A DNA stretch of 64,000 bases from Gammaproteobacteria bacterium (GTDB lineage Bacteria > Pseudomonadota > Gammaproteobacteria > UBA4575). The notes below the pieces were generated by a model. It worked only from the letters and a program-made list of their open reading frames with translations. It did no database searches and had not been told where the DNA came from. Location: NCBI GenBank assembly GCA_011523795.1, contig WTFY01000010.1, forward strand, positions 371,479-435,478, in the 5' to 3' direction. The number at the start of each line of letters is the position of its first letter. Positions within the stretch are counted from its first letter, which is position 1. Below, one piece after another: positions 23,967 to 32,510 of this stretch. The position numbers and the translations under genes were made by a program.

Positions 23967-25268
23967 TCAGGCCCTCAAGATTTCTACGAGACGCTCCAGG
24001 GCCTCGATACAAAAAGCAGAGGTAACGGCTTCAGAGCCATGCCCTATCTGCCCTACAGCGCCCCACTTCAGCGACTGGTCACCAAACGCGAGAAGCTCCG
24101 GCCAACTGCCGTCCTCATGTTGCGAGCTTAGGAGCCTTTCCACCTGACGTTTCGCATCGATGCTTTCAAGGCTGCCGGTATTGTAGAGCGCTGACACGGC
24201 CTGGGCGGTCTGGAGGATGTTGCCGAATTCTCCCTGCTCATCACGCAAGCCCAGGATACGGTCTGCAAGTAGCGGGCGCAGTTGATCCAGGGCAGGTTGC
24301 ACACGAATCATGGCACGGGTGATTGCATAGCAGATTGTGACTGTGTCGGGGTACCATTTGGACGAGCCCTCGAGGCTCCCGTCGGCAATCAGGGATTTCA
24401 GCCATCGTTGGGCAGCCTTGGTTTCGGGGTTGTCACCGAGGTAAGCGATGACGTTTGCATTGACTACGGGGTCCGCTTCGATACGAAATCTCGACACGAC
24501 ATTGGGCTCGTCTTCCTCCAGTACCCAGGTCATGAAACGACCCTCCTCGTCACGGTTCGCCAAGATTCGCGGAACGTTCCTTCCCAGCAAGATCCAGGGA
24601 TGAGTCCCGATGACAAGGGAGCAGGTGGTGGTACTGTCAAGATCCTGGGGCAGATGCCGGTAGTAGCGCCACAATCCGGGGTATTCAATGGTGTTGGCAA
24701 GATACGTCTTGGTGGCGGTGCATAGGGCCTTGGCCTTCGCTTCATCGCAGCATTCCAGGGCCAGTACGCAAAGAGCCGAGATAAAAGGAGGTCTTTCGAA
24801 ATGCCGTGGGATGTCCGGGTCGGCTATGTTGAACCGGATGCAGTGCCAGGCACCATTTTCGTCAATTGTGGATTCCAGGAAATCGAGGCCGCGGCGGATA
24901 CTTTTCCTGCCCGCTTTTACAAGCTCCCTGGTGGTGGCTGCGTGCTGTCGGACGTACTCACTTTCAGGGGCAGGGGAACGAAGAGCCGGTGCGGGGTCAT
25001 GAAGTGTCTTGCGAAGATACTCAAGTGAAGCAACGCCTGTTTTAGCCGCCTCCCGTTCGGCCTCACTGAGTTTGCTACACGGCGGCAGCACCAAGTGAGT
25101 CGAGGTATAGGTTTCTTCGTGCACGTGAATTTCATGATCCTCGGCCAGCGTCACGCCGAGTTCCTTTTCGATTGTTTCTTTGGGCTTCCCGAGCAGGCGT
25201 TCGCGAAAGTCACTGTCTTCGCCCGCTCTCGACACGAGAAATTCTTCTGCGTTATTCGGCTTTTTCAT
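23967..25268 (-). CDS. NHLP leader domain fused to a terpene-cyclase-like alpha-toroid protein
   Basis: A 433-residue protein in two parts. Residues 1-75 are an NHLP-type leader: AEEFLVSRAGEDSDFRERLL, KETIEKELGVTLAEDHEI, then HVHEETYTSTHLVLPPCSKL, closely parallel to the 22068-22319 precursor (HVxE...TxHLxLPP). A Lys-Thr-Gly stands where the precursor has its Ser-Ala-Gly cleavage site. The rest is an alpha-toroid of the squalene-cyclase/prenyltransferase fold, with repeated QW-like segments (DENGAWH, DEQGEFGN, QHEDGSWPE). QDLDSTTTCSL resembles the DxDD acid motif of class II terpene cyclases with the last Asp replaced by Ser. GGAAAA-like ribosome site before ATG 25268. It may be leader-guided for export or recruitment; catalytic function is inferred only. 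Confidence 0.82.
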   Translation of the reverse strand: MKKPNNAEEFLVSRAGEDSDFRERLLGKPKETIEKELGVTLAEDHEIHVHEETYTSTHLVLPPCSKLSEAEREAAKTGVASLEYLRKTLHDPAPALRSPAPESEYVRQHAATTRELVKAGRKSIRRGLDFLESTIDENGAWHCIRFNIADPDIPRHFERPPFISALCVLALECCDEAKAKALCTATKTYLANTIEYPGLWRYYRHLPQDLDSTTTCSLVIGTHPWILLGRNVPRILANRDEEGRFMTWVLEEDEPNVVSRFRIEADPVVNANVIAYLGDNPETKAAQRWLKSLIADGSLEGSSKWYPDTVTICYAITRAMIRVQPALDQLRPLLADRILGLRDEQGEFGNILQTAQAVSALYNTGSLESIDAKRQVERLLSSQHEDGSWPELLAFGDQSLKWGAVGQIGHGSEAVTSAFCIEALERLVEILRA

Positions 25269-25492
25269 CGATGTTTTCCATTTTCGGGGTCATGGTCGAA
25301 CGTGAATGCTCAGCGGTTAACATACATGACGATTGGCGTGATTTCAGCAGGGAGGCGGTGTCGTAGAAACCTGTTACCACGATGCAGTCAAAACGGGTTT
25401 GTAGGCAACGACTGCTGAGGATGAAGTCGAACGGGGAATACCTTGTGGATGATCCTGCAACGCTCGTCCGCCAGCCGGTCTGCCTGCCCGGA
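25269..25492. other. Gap between the toroid fusion gene and the NHLM ABC gene
   Basis: This 224-base gap could hold a secondary promoter for the toroid fusion gene. On the minus strand it contains ATGTTAAC (25315-25322), the same eight bases found at 22006-22013 ahead of the precursor. No gene is seen. Confidence 0.35.
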
Positions 25493-28435
25493 TCAGGCGA
25501 TCTGTCTTTTGACCAGTTTTCTGAATACCCCTTCAGCCTCCATGAGTTCCTTGAAGGAGCCGCTTTGCACAACTTTTCCGGCCTGTAACACGTAGATGCG
25601 ATCAGCCTGTTGCAGCGTGGACAGGCGATGGGCGATGACAACCCGGGTGGAGGTCAGGGCAGTGAGGTTCTGCATGACCTTGGCCTGGTTTTCGTTATCC
25701 AGCCAGTTGGTTGCCTCATCAAACAGCATGATTCGCGGACTGCCGATCACCGAGCGGGCGATTGTGACGCGCTGACTTTCACCCCCTGACAAAACCGCTC
25801 CGCCGGACCCGACCATGGTCATCATGCCCATGGGCATGCCCTTGATTTCGTTTTCGACTTCTGCAACCCTGGTCGCTGTCCAGACATCCTCAGTCACCAC
25901 TTCCTCGTGATGACTGACCAGATTGTCCCAGATATCCATGGGATGGAGCCCGACAGATTGTGGCACTGCGCCGATTTTCCGGCGCACCTGTTTCAGGTTC
26001 AGGTGCCTCAGGTCCCGCCCGTCGTAATACACTGCGCCAGCAGTCGGGCGGTCGACTCCAAGCGCGAGCCGGAACAGGGTGCTCTTGCCTGCACCGGACT
26101 CGCCGGTGATCGCGACAAATTCGCCAGGACGGGCGTGAATCGTCACATCATCGAGAATTAACGGGCCATCAGGATCGTAACGAAAGGAAACCCGGTCGAA
26201 CAGAATTTCGCCACCCAGATATTCAACCGGCTCTCCTTCGGTCTCGGTTTCAGGAACTGCCGCGAGCAGCGGACGCATCTGGTCGAATGCAGGCAGCATG
26301 GCGGCAATGGTGCCGAAGGACTCGCCCAGCCGGGCGATTGCGGACTGGAAAACGATGAAGACCAGGTAGACGACGAGAAAATCGCCGATCAGGATGTCCC
26401 GGTCGCTCACCGCTGCCACCGCGAATAGCAGTACCCCACCCGCGAGAAAGGGAAGCGCGGCACCAAATGCCCGTGCATGCCCCTCAAATGCCCCCAGTTC
26501 GAGTTCTGCGCGTTTCTGCTCGCGGTAATCCTGTGCCCAGATGGCGAATGCCGAACCTTCCGCGTTTTCCACGCGCAGTTTGGTGAAACCGCCCACGATC
26601 TGGAACAGCCTGCCGGTGACACGACGCGTTGCACGGATCATCCGCCCGTATGGTGAAATCTGGAGCAGGCCAAGGGCTACCGTGATCAGCAGCGAAGCCA
26701 GACTGAAGGCGAGGGTAATGACCCCGAGGGTGGTGTTGTAGAAGAAGATGATGCCAAATACCGGAAGCAGGAAAATAATCGACAGTAAGCTGTCGGCGAC
26801 GACTCCCTGCAGGCCATCGCGAAGATTCTGGAATGTCATCCCCGACATGGCCAGGTCACCGGTTGAATGGCGGTGCAGAATGCTTGCCGGAAGGCGCATG
26901 AGGCGGTCCCAAAAGGCAGCTTCGGCCCGCGATGCGGAACGACCCTCAAGCCGCATCATTGCCGTGCTTTGAAACAGGTGCAGCAGTGCACCGAGCAGAC
27001 CAAATACCGCCAGCGCCACGGCCACTGAATAGATCACTCCGGCACTTCCGCCTGCAGTTATTTCATTTGCAGCGTAGCCTAGGGCGAGGGCTGGCAACAG
27101 TTTGATCAGGCCGCCCGGAAGCCCGGAAATCACCAGCCGCACCAGATCCGCGGCTGACCCATGCAGGGCGATTCCCAGCAGGTCAGACGGTTTCACGTTC
27201 TCCGAAGGCAAGGGGCGATAGAACATCCAGGCTTCTTCCCCCAGCGTGTTGGCGCGACCTGCTGCAATCCGTACGCTGCGCTTGCTGACTGGGTCGATTT
27301 CCCGATAGCGCCCAAATTTTCCCGGCAGCAGCGCTACGGGCTGGCCATCCTCTGCCCGAAATCCCAGCATCGCGTTACTGTCGCCGCGCCACCAGTGGTC
27401 TTCGGCTTTCAATCGTACGCGCCGGGCGCGTACGGCTGATGCATCAAGCACTTCAACGAGGCTGACCGGAGTATCGGAAGGTTCCGAGCGCGTGGGAATC
27501 TTGAAATCGATACCTTCATGGCGGCCGATGATTTGCAAGGCATCTGTCAGGGCCGTGTCTTCGACACGGGCATCCTGGCCTGTCGGCAAGTCATAGATAT
27601 TGAAAAGCCGCTGTCGTGCAGTTTTTTCAGCCGTACGTCGGCTGGTCGTCCGCGCACGTTCGAGATTCACTTCGTCGACCACGGCCAGTTGGCGGTTAAG
27701 GCGTTCCAGGGCGAATGCAACCGCGTGAAAGGATGCGAGCGCGGGCAGCAACATGTCTTGCTGCGCCAGTGTTTCCGTTGATTTGCCCAACAATGTGGCC
27801 CTGTCAAACAAGGTGAGCCAGCTTGTCCGCGTCAGCGGTATCATGGTTTCATGTGAGCCGCTTGCTTCGGCAAGCTCTGCTTGGTCGACGATGTCCATGA
27901 ACAGGAATTCGCCGCGCAGTGGCTTGGATACCCATACCACATTGCGATGTACGGACAGTGTGCAAGGTGGAAAGGTCCGTGCCATACCGGGATCGGCCAG
28001 CGCAGTAGCACGCGGAATGGGGCTTGCAAACCGAGAAAGTGTGTCCGTAATGGCGGTCAGCCAGGTATCCGTCTGTTCCGCCAGTTCTGCCGGATGAACC
28101 TCGGACAGCAAGGATGCCGGGAGGCGCTTCAGAAGGGTACCTGGCGATCCTTTTGCAATCAGGCTGAGGGTGGTATCTTTATTGTTGTCCCGTTCGTCGG
28201 GTGCCACCCCCGGCAGTATCCAGCCCGCTTCGCGACGCAGCAGATGCTGCGGCGCTGCCTGTTCCACCCCGTCCTTGAATTCAACCAGGAACAGATTGAC
28301 GGAACCCTGGTCAATGAACCAGACACTGCCTGGGTCGTCGAGTTTCACCGGCAAGTTGCCGGCACAGGGTACGGTTGTGCCGGAACGAGCTACGAGTTCG
28401 GCAATCGATGTGCAGTTCGGGCTTTTGTCCAGCAT
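25493..28435 (-). CDS. NHLM-type ABC transporter, permease/ATPase partner without peptidase domain
   Basis: A 980-residue protein matching the second ABC component of NHLM bacteriocin export systems. The first 400 or so residues are a soluble region typical of this subfamily, followed by a membrane domain (about 430-720) and an ABC ATPase with Walker A GESGAGKSTLF, signature LSGGESQRV and Walker B RIMLFDEATNWLD. It overlaps the start side of the preceding peptidase-ABC gene by one base, so the two are translationally coupled and probably assemble together. Its partner provides leader cleavage; this one probably completes the pump. Confidence 0.9.
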   Translation of the reverse strand: MLDKSPNCTSIAELVARSGTTVPCAGNLPVKLDDPGSVWFIDQGSVNLFLVEFKDGVEQAAPQHLLRREAGWILPGVAPDERDNNKDTTLSLIAKGSPGTLLKRLPASLLSEVHPAELAEQTDTWLTAITDTLSRFASPIPRATALADPGMARTFPPCTLSVHRNVVWVSKPLRGEFLFMDIVDQAELAEASGSHETMIPLTRTSWLTLFDRATLLGKSTETLAQQDMLLPALASFHAVAFALERLNRQLAVVDEVNLERARTTSRRTAEKTARQRLFNIYDLPTGQDARVEDTALTDALQIIGRHEGIDFKIPTRSEPSDTPVSLVEVLDASAVRARRVRLKAEDHWWRGDSNAMLGFRAEDGQPVALLPGKFGRYREIDPVSKRSVRIAAGRANTLGEEAWMFYRPLPSENVKPSDLLGIALHGSAADLVRLVISGLPGGLIKLLPALALGYAANEITAGGSAGVIYSVAVALAVFGLLGALLHLFQSTAMMRLEGRSASRAEAAFWDRLMRLPASILHRHSTGDLAMSGMTFQNLRDGLQGVVADSLLSIIFLLPVFGIIFFYNTTLGVITLAFSLASLLITVALGLLQISPYGRMIRATRRVTGRLFQIVGGFTKLRVENAEGSAFAIWAQDYREQKRAELELGAFEGHARAFGAALPFLAGGVLLFAVAAVSDRDILIGDFLVVYLVFIVFQSAIARLGESFGTIAAMLPAFDQMRPLLAAVPETETEGEPVEYLGGEILFDRVSFRYDPDGPLILDDVTIHARPGEFVAITGESGAGKSTLFRLALGVDRPTAGAVYYDGRDLRHLNLKQVRRKIGAVPQSVGLHPMDIWDNLVSHHEEVVTEDVWTATRVAEVENEIKGMPMGMMTMVGSGGAVLSGGESQRVTIARSVIGSPRIMLFDEATNWLDNENQAKVMQNLTALTSTRVVIAHRLSTLQQADRIYVLQAGKVVQSGSFKELMEAEGVFRKLVKRQIA

Positions 28436-30645
28436 CAGCCCGACTTGACCAGTTTGTAATACATGCCACCCTGGTCCGCAATCAACTCATCGTGCGTACC
28501 GCGCTGTACTGTGACGCCCTTGTCAAGCACGATAATTTCGTCGCAATCCCGCACGGTACTCAGCCGGTGCGCCACGATCAGGCAGGTGACACCGCGACGC
28601 CGCAAGGCATCATCAACGTATTCCTCTGTCGCTGCATCGAGCGCGCTGGTCGCCTCGTCCAGAATGAGCACTGTCGGATTGCCCACCAGCGCACGGGCGA
28701 TTTCCAGCCGTTGTCGCTGGCCTCCACTGAAATTCACCCCGCCTTCCTCGACGACGGTTGAATATCCTTGTGGCCTGAGCAGGATTTCGTCATGAATCTG
28801 GGCATCCCGCGAGGCGGCGAAGATGACTTCATCCGGTATGGCGGAGTTCCACAAGGTGATATTGTCGCGCAGCGACGCGGAAAAGAGCACGATTTCCTGA
28901 TCCACCATGGAAATGGACTGCCGGAGCACTTCCTCGGGAATCTCATCCCGCAGATGCCCATCAAACAGGATTTCGCCTGACCATGGCTGGTAGACACCCG
29001 AAACCAGACGTGCCAGGGTCGACTTGCCAGAACCACTGGGACCGACTACGGCGACCCGCTGTCCTGGCTTGATCATGAGGCTGAAGTCCTGTATCAAAGG
29101 CGGTCGGCTCTTGTTGAAACCGAAGGTGACGTTTTGCAGTTCAAGCTGGCCGGCAAGTTGGAGCCGACCATTGAATGTGGGGATTGACTCCGATTCCGGA
29201 CTTCGGCGGCTGTAAATGGGGTCTTCTGCGGTCTTGGAGATATCCTCAAGCCGTTGCAGATCGGTTTCGAGCGCCTGGCGTTTGTCGACGAACTCCAAAA
29301 AACGGCCAACAGGTGCCAGGAACATCTCTGCCAGGATATAGAACCCAACCAGTGCTCCCAGGGTCATTTCGCCGGTCATGACCAGGCTTCCCCCTATGCC
29401 GATGATCACGGCACTGCGAAGCACGGCAACCAGGCCCGGGAGCGCAGTATTGACCGAGCCCAGTTCGGAATAGAGCTGGCGCGCATGCAGTTCGCGCGCT
29501 TGGTGACCGCTCCAGCGGGAAAAAAACCGGTCATCCGATCCTGTCATGCGCAGGTTGTCTGCATGGCTCAACATCTGCATGCCGACGCCTATCAACAATC
29601 CTTGTTCTCGCCGCATGGCCTGGCTGCGAACCCCCCGAAGCGCGTTGAGAAAGTGGAGCAACATTCCATGTGCAAGGGCCAGCAACAGTACCATCAGTGT
29701 GAGCAGGACATCGTAGGCAAGCATCGCGGCCAGTAACACCGCGCTCATTGCCATGTCGATAATGAGTACAAGAAACTGGTCGGTCAGATTCTTCGCAATC
29801 CTGTCGATGGACGAGACCCGGTCAGTCAAATCACCAGCCAGCCTGTGTTCAAAAAACTCCACCGGCAATCGCAGTAACCGCGACACGCCCCGGTTGTAGC
29901 CAATCACCGATATCCGGACTTCGAGTCGCTTCAGGAACCGGTGCTTGAGCAGGGACAAGATGTATACTAGGACACCGCCGCCGAGCAGGGCTGCCACCAG
30001 TCCACCCCAGGGACCATGGTTTTCCAGAACATCGTCCACGAAAAAACTGAGAGCTACGGGCACGACAAGTGCCAGTAACGTCAACATGAATCCGCAAGCA
30101 ATCACTACGGCAAGCACACTCCATGATCCGGCAAGCAAGGTGGTCAATTGACTGAGCAAGTCGGGACGCTCGCCGCCGGGTTTGAAATCGCCACTGCGCT
30201 TGAATCGCAGCGCAATTCCACTGTAGTCCTTGCTGAATTCCTCGGCAGTGACCCTGCGCCGCCCCGTGGACGGGTCATTGAGGTAGAAATAGCCGTCATC
30301 AAAACCCTCAAGGACAACGAAATGGCTGAATTGCCAGAACAAAATCAGAGGCAACTGCAGTTTTTTCAGTTGCTCGGCGCGTATACTGAGTCCATTGCAT
30401 TCAAGACCATAGTGTCTGGAAGCGCGCGCGAGGCTCGCAGCACTGCTGCCGTCTCGACTCACCTCGCATTTTTCACGCAATTCCGTAAGCGGCACCCAGC
30501 GTCCGAAGTATGCCAATATGCTGCCAAGGCAGGCGGCACCACATTCTGATGCGTGCATCTGCAGCAGGATTGGCGTGGTGATCTTTTGTTTCAGGGAGTC
30601 CGAGGCAGTGTTGTCTCCAGCCCCTTTAGAGGCGCTTGGCGGCAT
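28435..30645 (-). CDS. NHLM-type peptidase-containing ABC transporter (C39 peptidase + ABC)
   Basis: A 736-residue exporter that removes the leader and moves the mature peptide across the inner membrane. The C39 peptidase domain (residues about 20-155) has the catalytic Cys in QMHASECGAACLGS, His in FSHFVVLEGF and Asp in YLNDPSTGRR, so it should be active, cutting after Gly-Gly or Ala-Gly. Membrane spans follow, then the ATPase with GPSGSGKSTLA, FSGGQRQRLE and VLILDEATSALD. The gene begins directly at the stop of the HlyD-like gene and overlaps the next ABC gene by one base. The natural target is the AISAG site of the 22068-22319 precursor. Confidence 0.94.
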   Translation of the reverse strand: MPPSASKGAGDNTASDSLKQKITTPILLQMHASECGAACLGSILAYFGRWVPLTELREKCEVSRDGSSAASLARASRHYGLECNGLSIRAEQLKKLQLPLILFWQFSHFVVLEGFDDGYFYLNDPSTGRRRVTAEEFSKDYSGIALRFKRSGDFKPGGERPDLLSQLTTLLAGSWSVLAVVIACGFMLTLLALVVPVALSFFVDDVLENHGPWGGLVAALLGGGVLVYILSLLKHRFLKRLEVRISVIGYNRGVSRLLRLPVEFFEHRLAGDLTDRVSSIDRIAKNLTDQFLVLIIDMAMSAVLLAAMLAYDVLLTLMVLLLALAHGMLLHFLNALRGVRSQAMRREQGLLIGVGMQMLSHADNLRMTGSDDRFFSRWSGHQARELHARQLYSELGSVNTALPGLVAVLRSAVIIGIGGSLVMTGEMTLGALVGFYILAEMFLAPVGRFLEFVDKRQALETDLQRLEDISKTAEDPIYSRRSPESESIPTFNGRLQLAGQLELQNVTFGFNKSRPPLIQDFSLMIKPGQRVAVVGPSGSGKSTLARLVSGVYQPWSGEILFDGHLRDEIPEEVLRQSISMVDQEIVLFSASLRDNITLWNSAIPDEVIFAASRDAQIHDEILLRPQGYSTVVEEGGVNFSGGQRQRLEIARALVGNPTVLILDEATSALDAATEEYVDDALRRRGVTCLIVAHRLSTVRDCDEIIVLDKGVTVQRGTHDELIADQGGMYYKLVKSG

Positions 30646-31197
30646 TTATGACCGCCTCATTCGCAATAGTGTGACCGGGGCTTGCCTGCCAATTTTGATG
30701 ACAACTTGGCATTCCCTGCTCGCAAGGGAAGCAAAATAAAGGCTTTCGTCGAGTGTGATGTTTACCCGGTGTAAGGACACCGGCGCTGCAGGGTCGAACA
30801 CTGCCAGCTCCTCGGATAGGGGTATGGCGGTGATTTTTGCAACCTTCCCGTCGAGTGAGTCGGCTTGTCCATCTGACTTTTCCAGCTCTATCACCGCTGG
30901 CATCCCGGCCTTGATATGCGGTGCGACGTCGCTCCGGGCCCAGACGAGTACTTGCACGGTCCTGTTGCCCTCAAGCAGGTTTTCACCAGGTTCGACCAGC
31001 ACGCCATCCACCGCGAGACTACGGGCCATGCTCCCGAAGAAGAGCCACACGGCAAGGATGAACAGTAAAAGAGCGATGACAGCAACAAGAAGCCGCTCCC
31101 GCGGTGTGGAAATCGTCAGCAGCCGGTCAAGTTGTTCCCGTTCTTCCTTTGCTTCGGCAACAGTATTGTGGAATGAGTCAAATGGATTATTGAACAC
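30646..31197 (-). CDS. Shortened HlyD-like NHLM secretion protein
   Basis: The adaptor position in the NHLM export operon is filled by a 183-residue protein, far below the roughly 400 residues usual for NHLM HlyD-type adaptors. It keeps a cytoplasmic N terminus, one membrane span (about 36-57, LLVAVIALLLFILAVWLFFG), a first lipoyl-like strand SLAVDGVLVEPGENL and a C-terminal barrel ending VTLLRMRRS. The coiled-coil hairpin that reaches the outer-membrane tunnel is missing. The ends look natural, with no frameshift seen. Start at GTG 31197 is preceded by GGGGAG. Export may stop in the periplasm or use another outer-membrane route. Confidence 0.78.
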   Translation of the reverse strand: MFNNPFDSFHNTVAEAKEEREQLDRLLTISTPRERLLVAVIALLLFILAVWLFFGSMARSLAVDGVLVEPGENLLEGNRTVQVLVWARSDVAPHIKAGMPAVIELEKSDGQADSLDGKVAKITAIPLSEELAVFDPAAPVSLHRVNITLDESLYFASLASRECQVVIKIGRQAPVTLLRMRRS

Positions 31198-31268
31198 GGC
31201 CGTGAATCTCCCCAGGAAAAATCAGGCAAGGGCAAAAATCTGGTCCAGCTTGAGTATGATTTTTAGAG

Positions 31269-31293
31269 ATTATATGCAAATATCGATTGTGAA
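31269..31293 (-). promoter_or_regulatory. Candidate promoter of the minus-strand NHLM operon
   Basis: A perfect TATAAT is read on the minus strand at 31274-31269, preceded by TGCA and a very AT-rich tract. No good -35 hexamer is present at the right distance. It is about 70 bases upstream of the HlyD-like start. Confidence 0.4.
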
Positions 31294-31577
31294 ATATAAA
31301 ATTTTCATGGTTCTGGAAATTTTGTGTGGTGTGTATCGGCGGAGGGCTTTCAGGCCAGGTCGTTTTCAGCTTCTTTATTTTGGTCAAGCCCCGTTTCTGG
31401 TCTTCCATCCGGTGGCAGTGGAGTCAGTAACCTGTGATCGCGGCGGGAAGGGCATGGTACAGGTCGCCGGCAATCCCATGCCGTGGTTGCCTCCTCGTCG
31501 ATGCCGGTGATCACCGCCATCGTGTCATGAATCCTCTGCCGAGTGCGCCCTTTTGGAATTTCCAGCCGGCCCATGGC

Positions 31578-31608
31578 TTCACCCTTTGCAGGGAATTCAC
31601 GGTATAAT
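31578..31608 (+). promoter_or_regulatory. Candidate promoter for the LolA-like gene
   Basis: A perfect TATAAT (31603-31608) lies about 85 bases ahead of the preferred start at 31692. The best -35 (TTCACC, 31578-31583) is 19 bases away and weak. Confidence 0.38.
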
Positions 31609-31691
31609 GCCACTCGTTCGTCACGGTACCTGTGTAGATGTTTCCTGACTACGAAACTGCCGAAATCCGGCTTGTTGGCCGAGACTGGACA

Positions 31692-32510
31692 ATGGGCTTC
31701 CCGTGTACACAGGGTGCTTCGTTCAGTGTTCTGATTCTGTTACTGGCGTGCTTCTGCCTGCTGCATACGCACGTCCTCGCCCGGGAAGAAACGCCGGAGG
31801 AGAAGGGTCTGAGAATTGCGCGTGAAGCAAGCGCCCGCAACGACGGATTCAATGATTTCACTGCTGGAATGACGATGGTGCTGCGCGACCGGCAAGGTCG
31901 GGAGAGCATCCGTCAGATGCGCTTCAAGGTGCTCGAGGTGCCGGGTGATGGCGATAAGAGCCTGTTTGTGTTCGATCAGCCGCGAGACGTACAGGGGACC
32001 GCCCTGTTGACCCATGGCCACATTAACTCCCAGGACGACCAGTGGCTGTATCTGCCGGCCCTGAAAAGAGTGAAGCGCATCAGTGCCACGGCGCGTTCCG
32101 GGTCATTCATGGGAAGCGAGTTTTCCTACGAGGACATGAGCTCTCCGGAGGTGGAGGAATACACGTACAAATACCTTCGCGACGAGCCCTGTGGCGAACT
32201 CACTTGTACAGTGACCGAGCAAGTCCCCCTGGAGAAAAAATCCGGATACAGCCGCAAGGTCATTTGGCAAGACACAGGCGAACTTCGCGTCTGGAAGATG
32301 GAGCTCTATGACCGAAGGAACTCGCATCTGAAAACGCTCACTTTTGAAAGCTACAAGCAGTACCTGGGTCGGTACTGGCGGGCAGGCGAACAGACGATGG
32401 TGAATCACTTGACCGGGGCGAGCACTGTGCTTAAATGGACCGATTACCGGTTTCGCACCAATCTTGAAGACAGCGAATTCACCAAACCGGCACTTCGGCG
32501 CGTGCGCTGA
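31692..32510 (+). CDS. Outer membrane lipoprotein-sorting protein (LolA-like)
   Basis: A periplasmic LolA/LolB-fold protein of the type regularly found beside MMPL-like RND transporters. ATG 31692 gives a clear signal peptide (MGFPCTQG then a run of Leu, Ile, Cys, Phe and an Ala cut site before REETPEE) and a 272-residue product; ATG 31638 in frame would bury this segment. Characteristic segments include DDQWLYLPALKRVKRI and GSFMGSEFSYEDM, typical of this family. It probably ferries a lipid-like molecule between the RND protein and the outer membrane. It overlaps the barrel protein gene by one base (TGATG). Confidence 0.87.
   Translation: MGFPCTQGASFSVLILLLACFCLLHTHVLAREETPEEKGLRIAREASARNDGFNDFTAGMTMVLRDRQGRESIRQMRFKVLEVPGDGDKSLFVFDQPRDVQGTALLTHGHINSQDDQWLYLPALKRVKRISATARSGSFMGSEFSYEDMSSPEVEEYTYKYLRDEPCGELTCTVTEQVPLEKKSGYSRKVIWQDTGELRVWKMELYDRRNSHLKTLTFESYKQYLGRYWRAGEQTMVNHLTGASTVLKWTDYRFRTNLEDSEFTKPALRRVR

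Larger units (their letters stand above)
31198..31691. other. Divergent intergenic region between the NHLM operon and the LolA-like gene
   Basis: The left part is strongly AT-rich and holds the likely promoter of the minus-strand NHLM operon; the right part holds a TATAAT ahead of the LolA-like gene. An 87-codon minus-strand frame (31350-31613) was considered and not called. Confidence 0.45.

Noticed and set aside
25480..25500. GCCTG...CAGGC inverted repeat at the end of the NHLM ABC gene
   Set aside because: Five-base arms only and no T tract; overlaps the end of the coding region.
31350..31613. 87-residue minus-strand frame in the divergent region ahead of the LolA-like gene
   Set aside because: No ribosome site or family features, overlaps the candidate promoter at 31603-31608, and the C-terminal part is low-complexity Arg/Pro.
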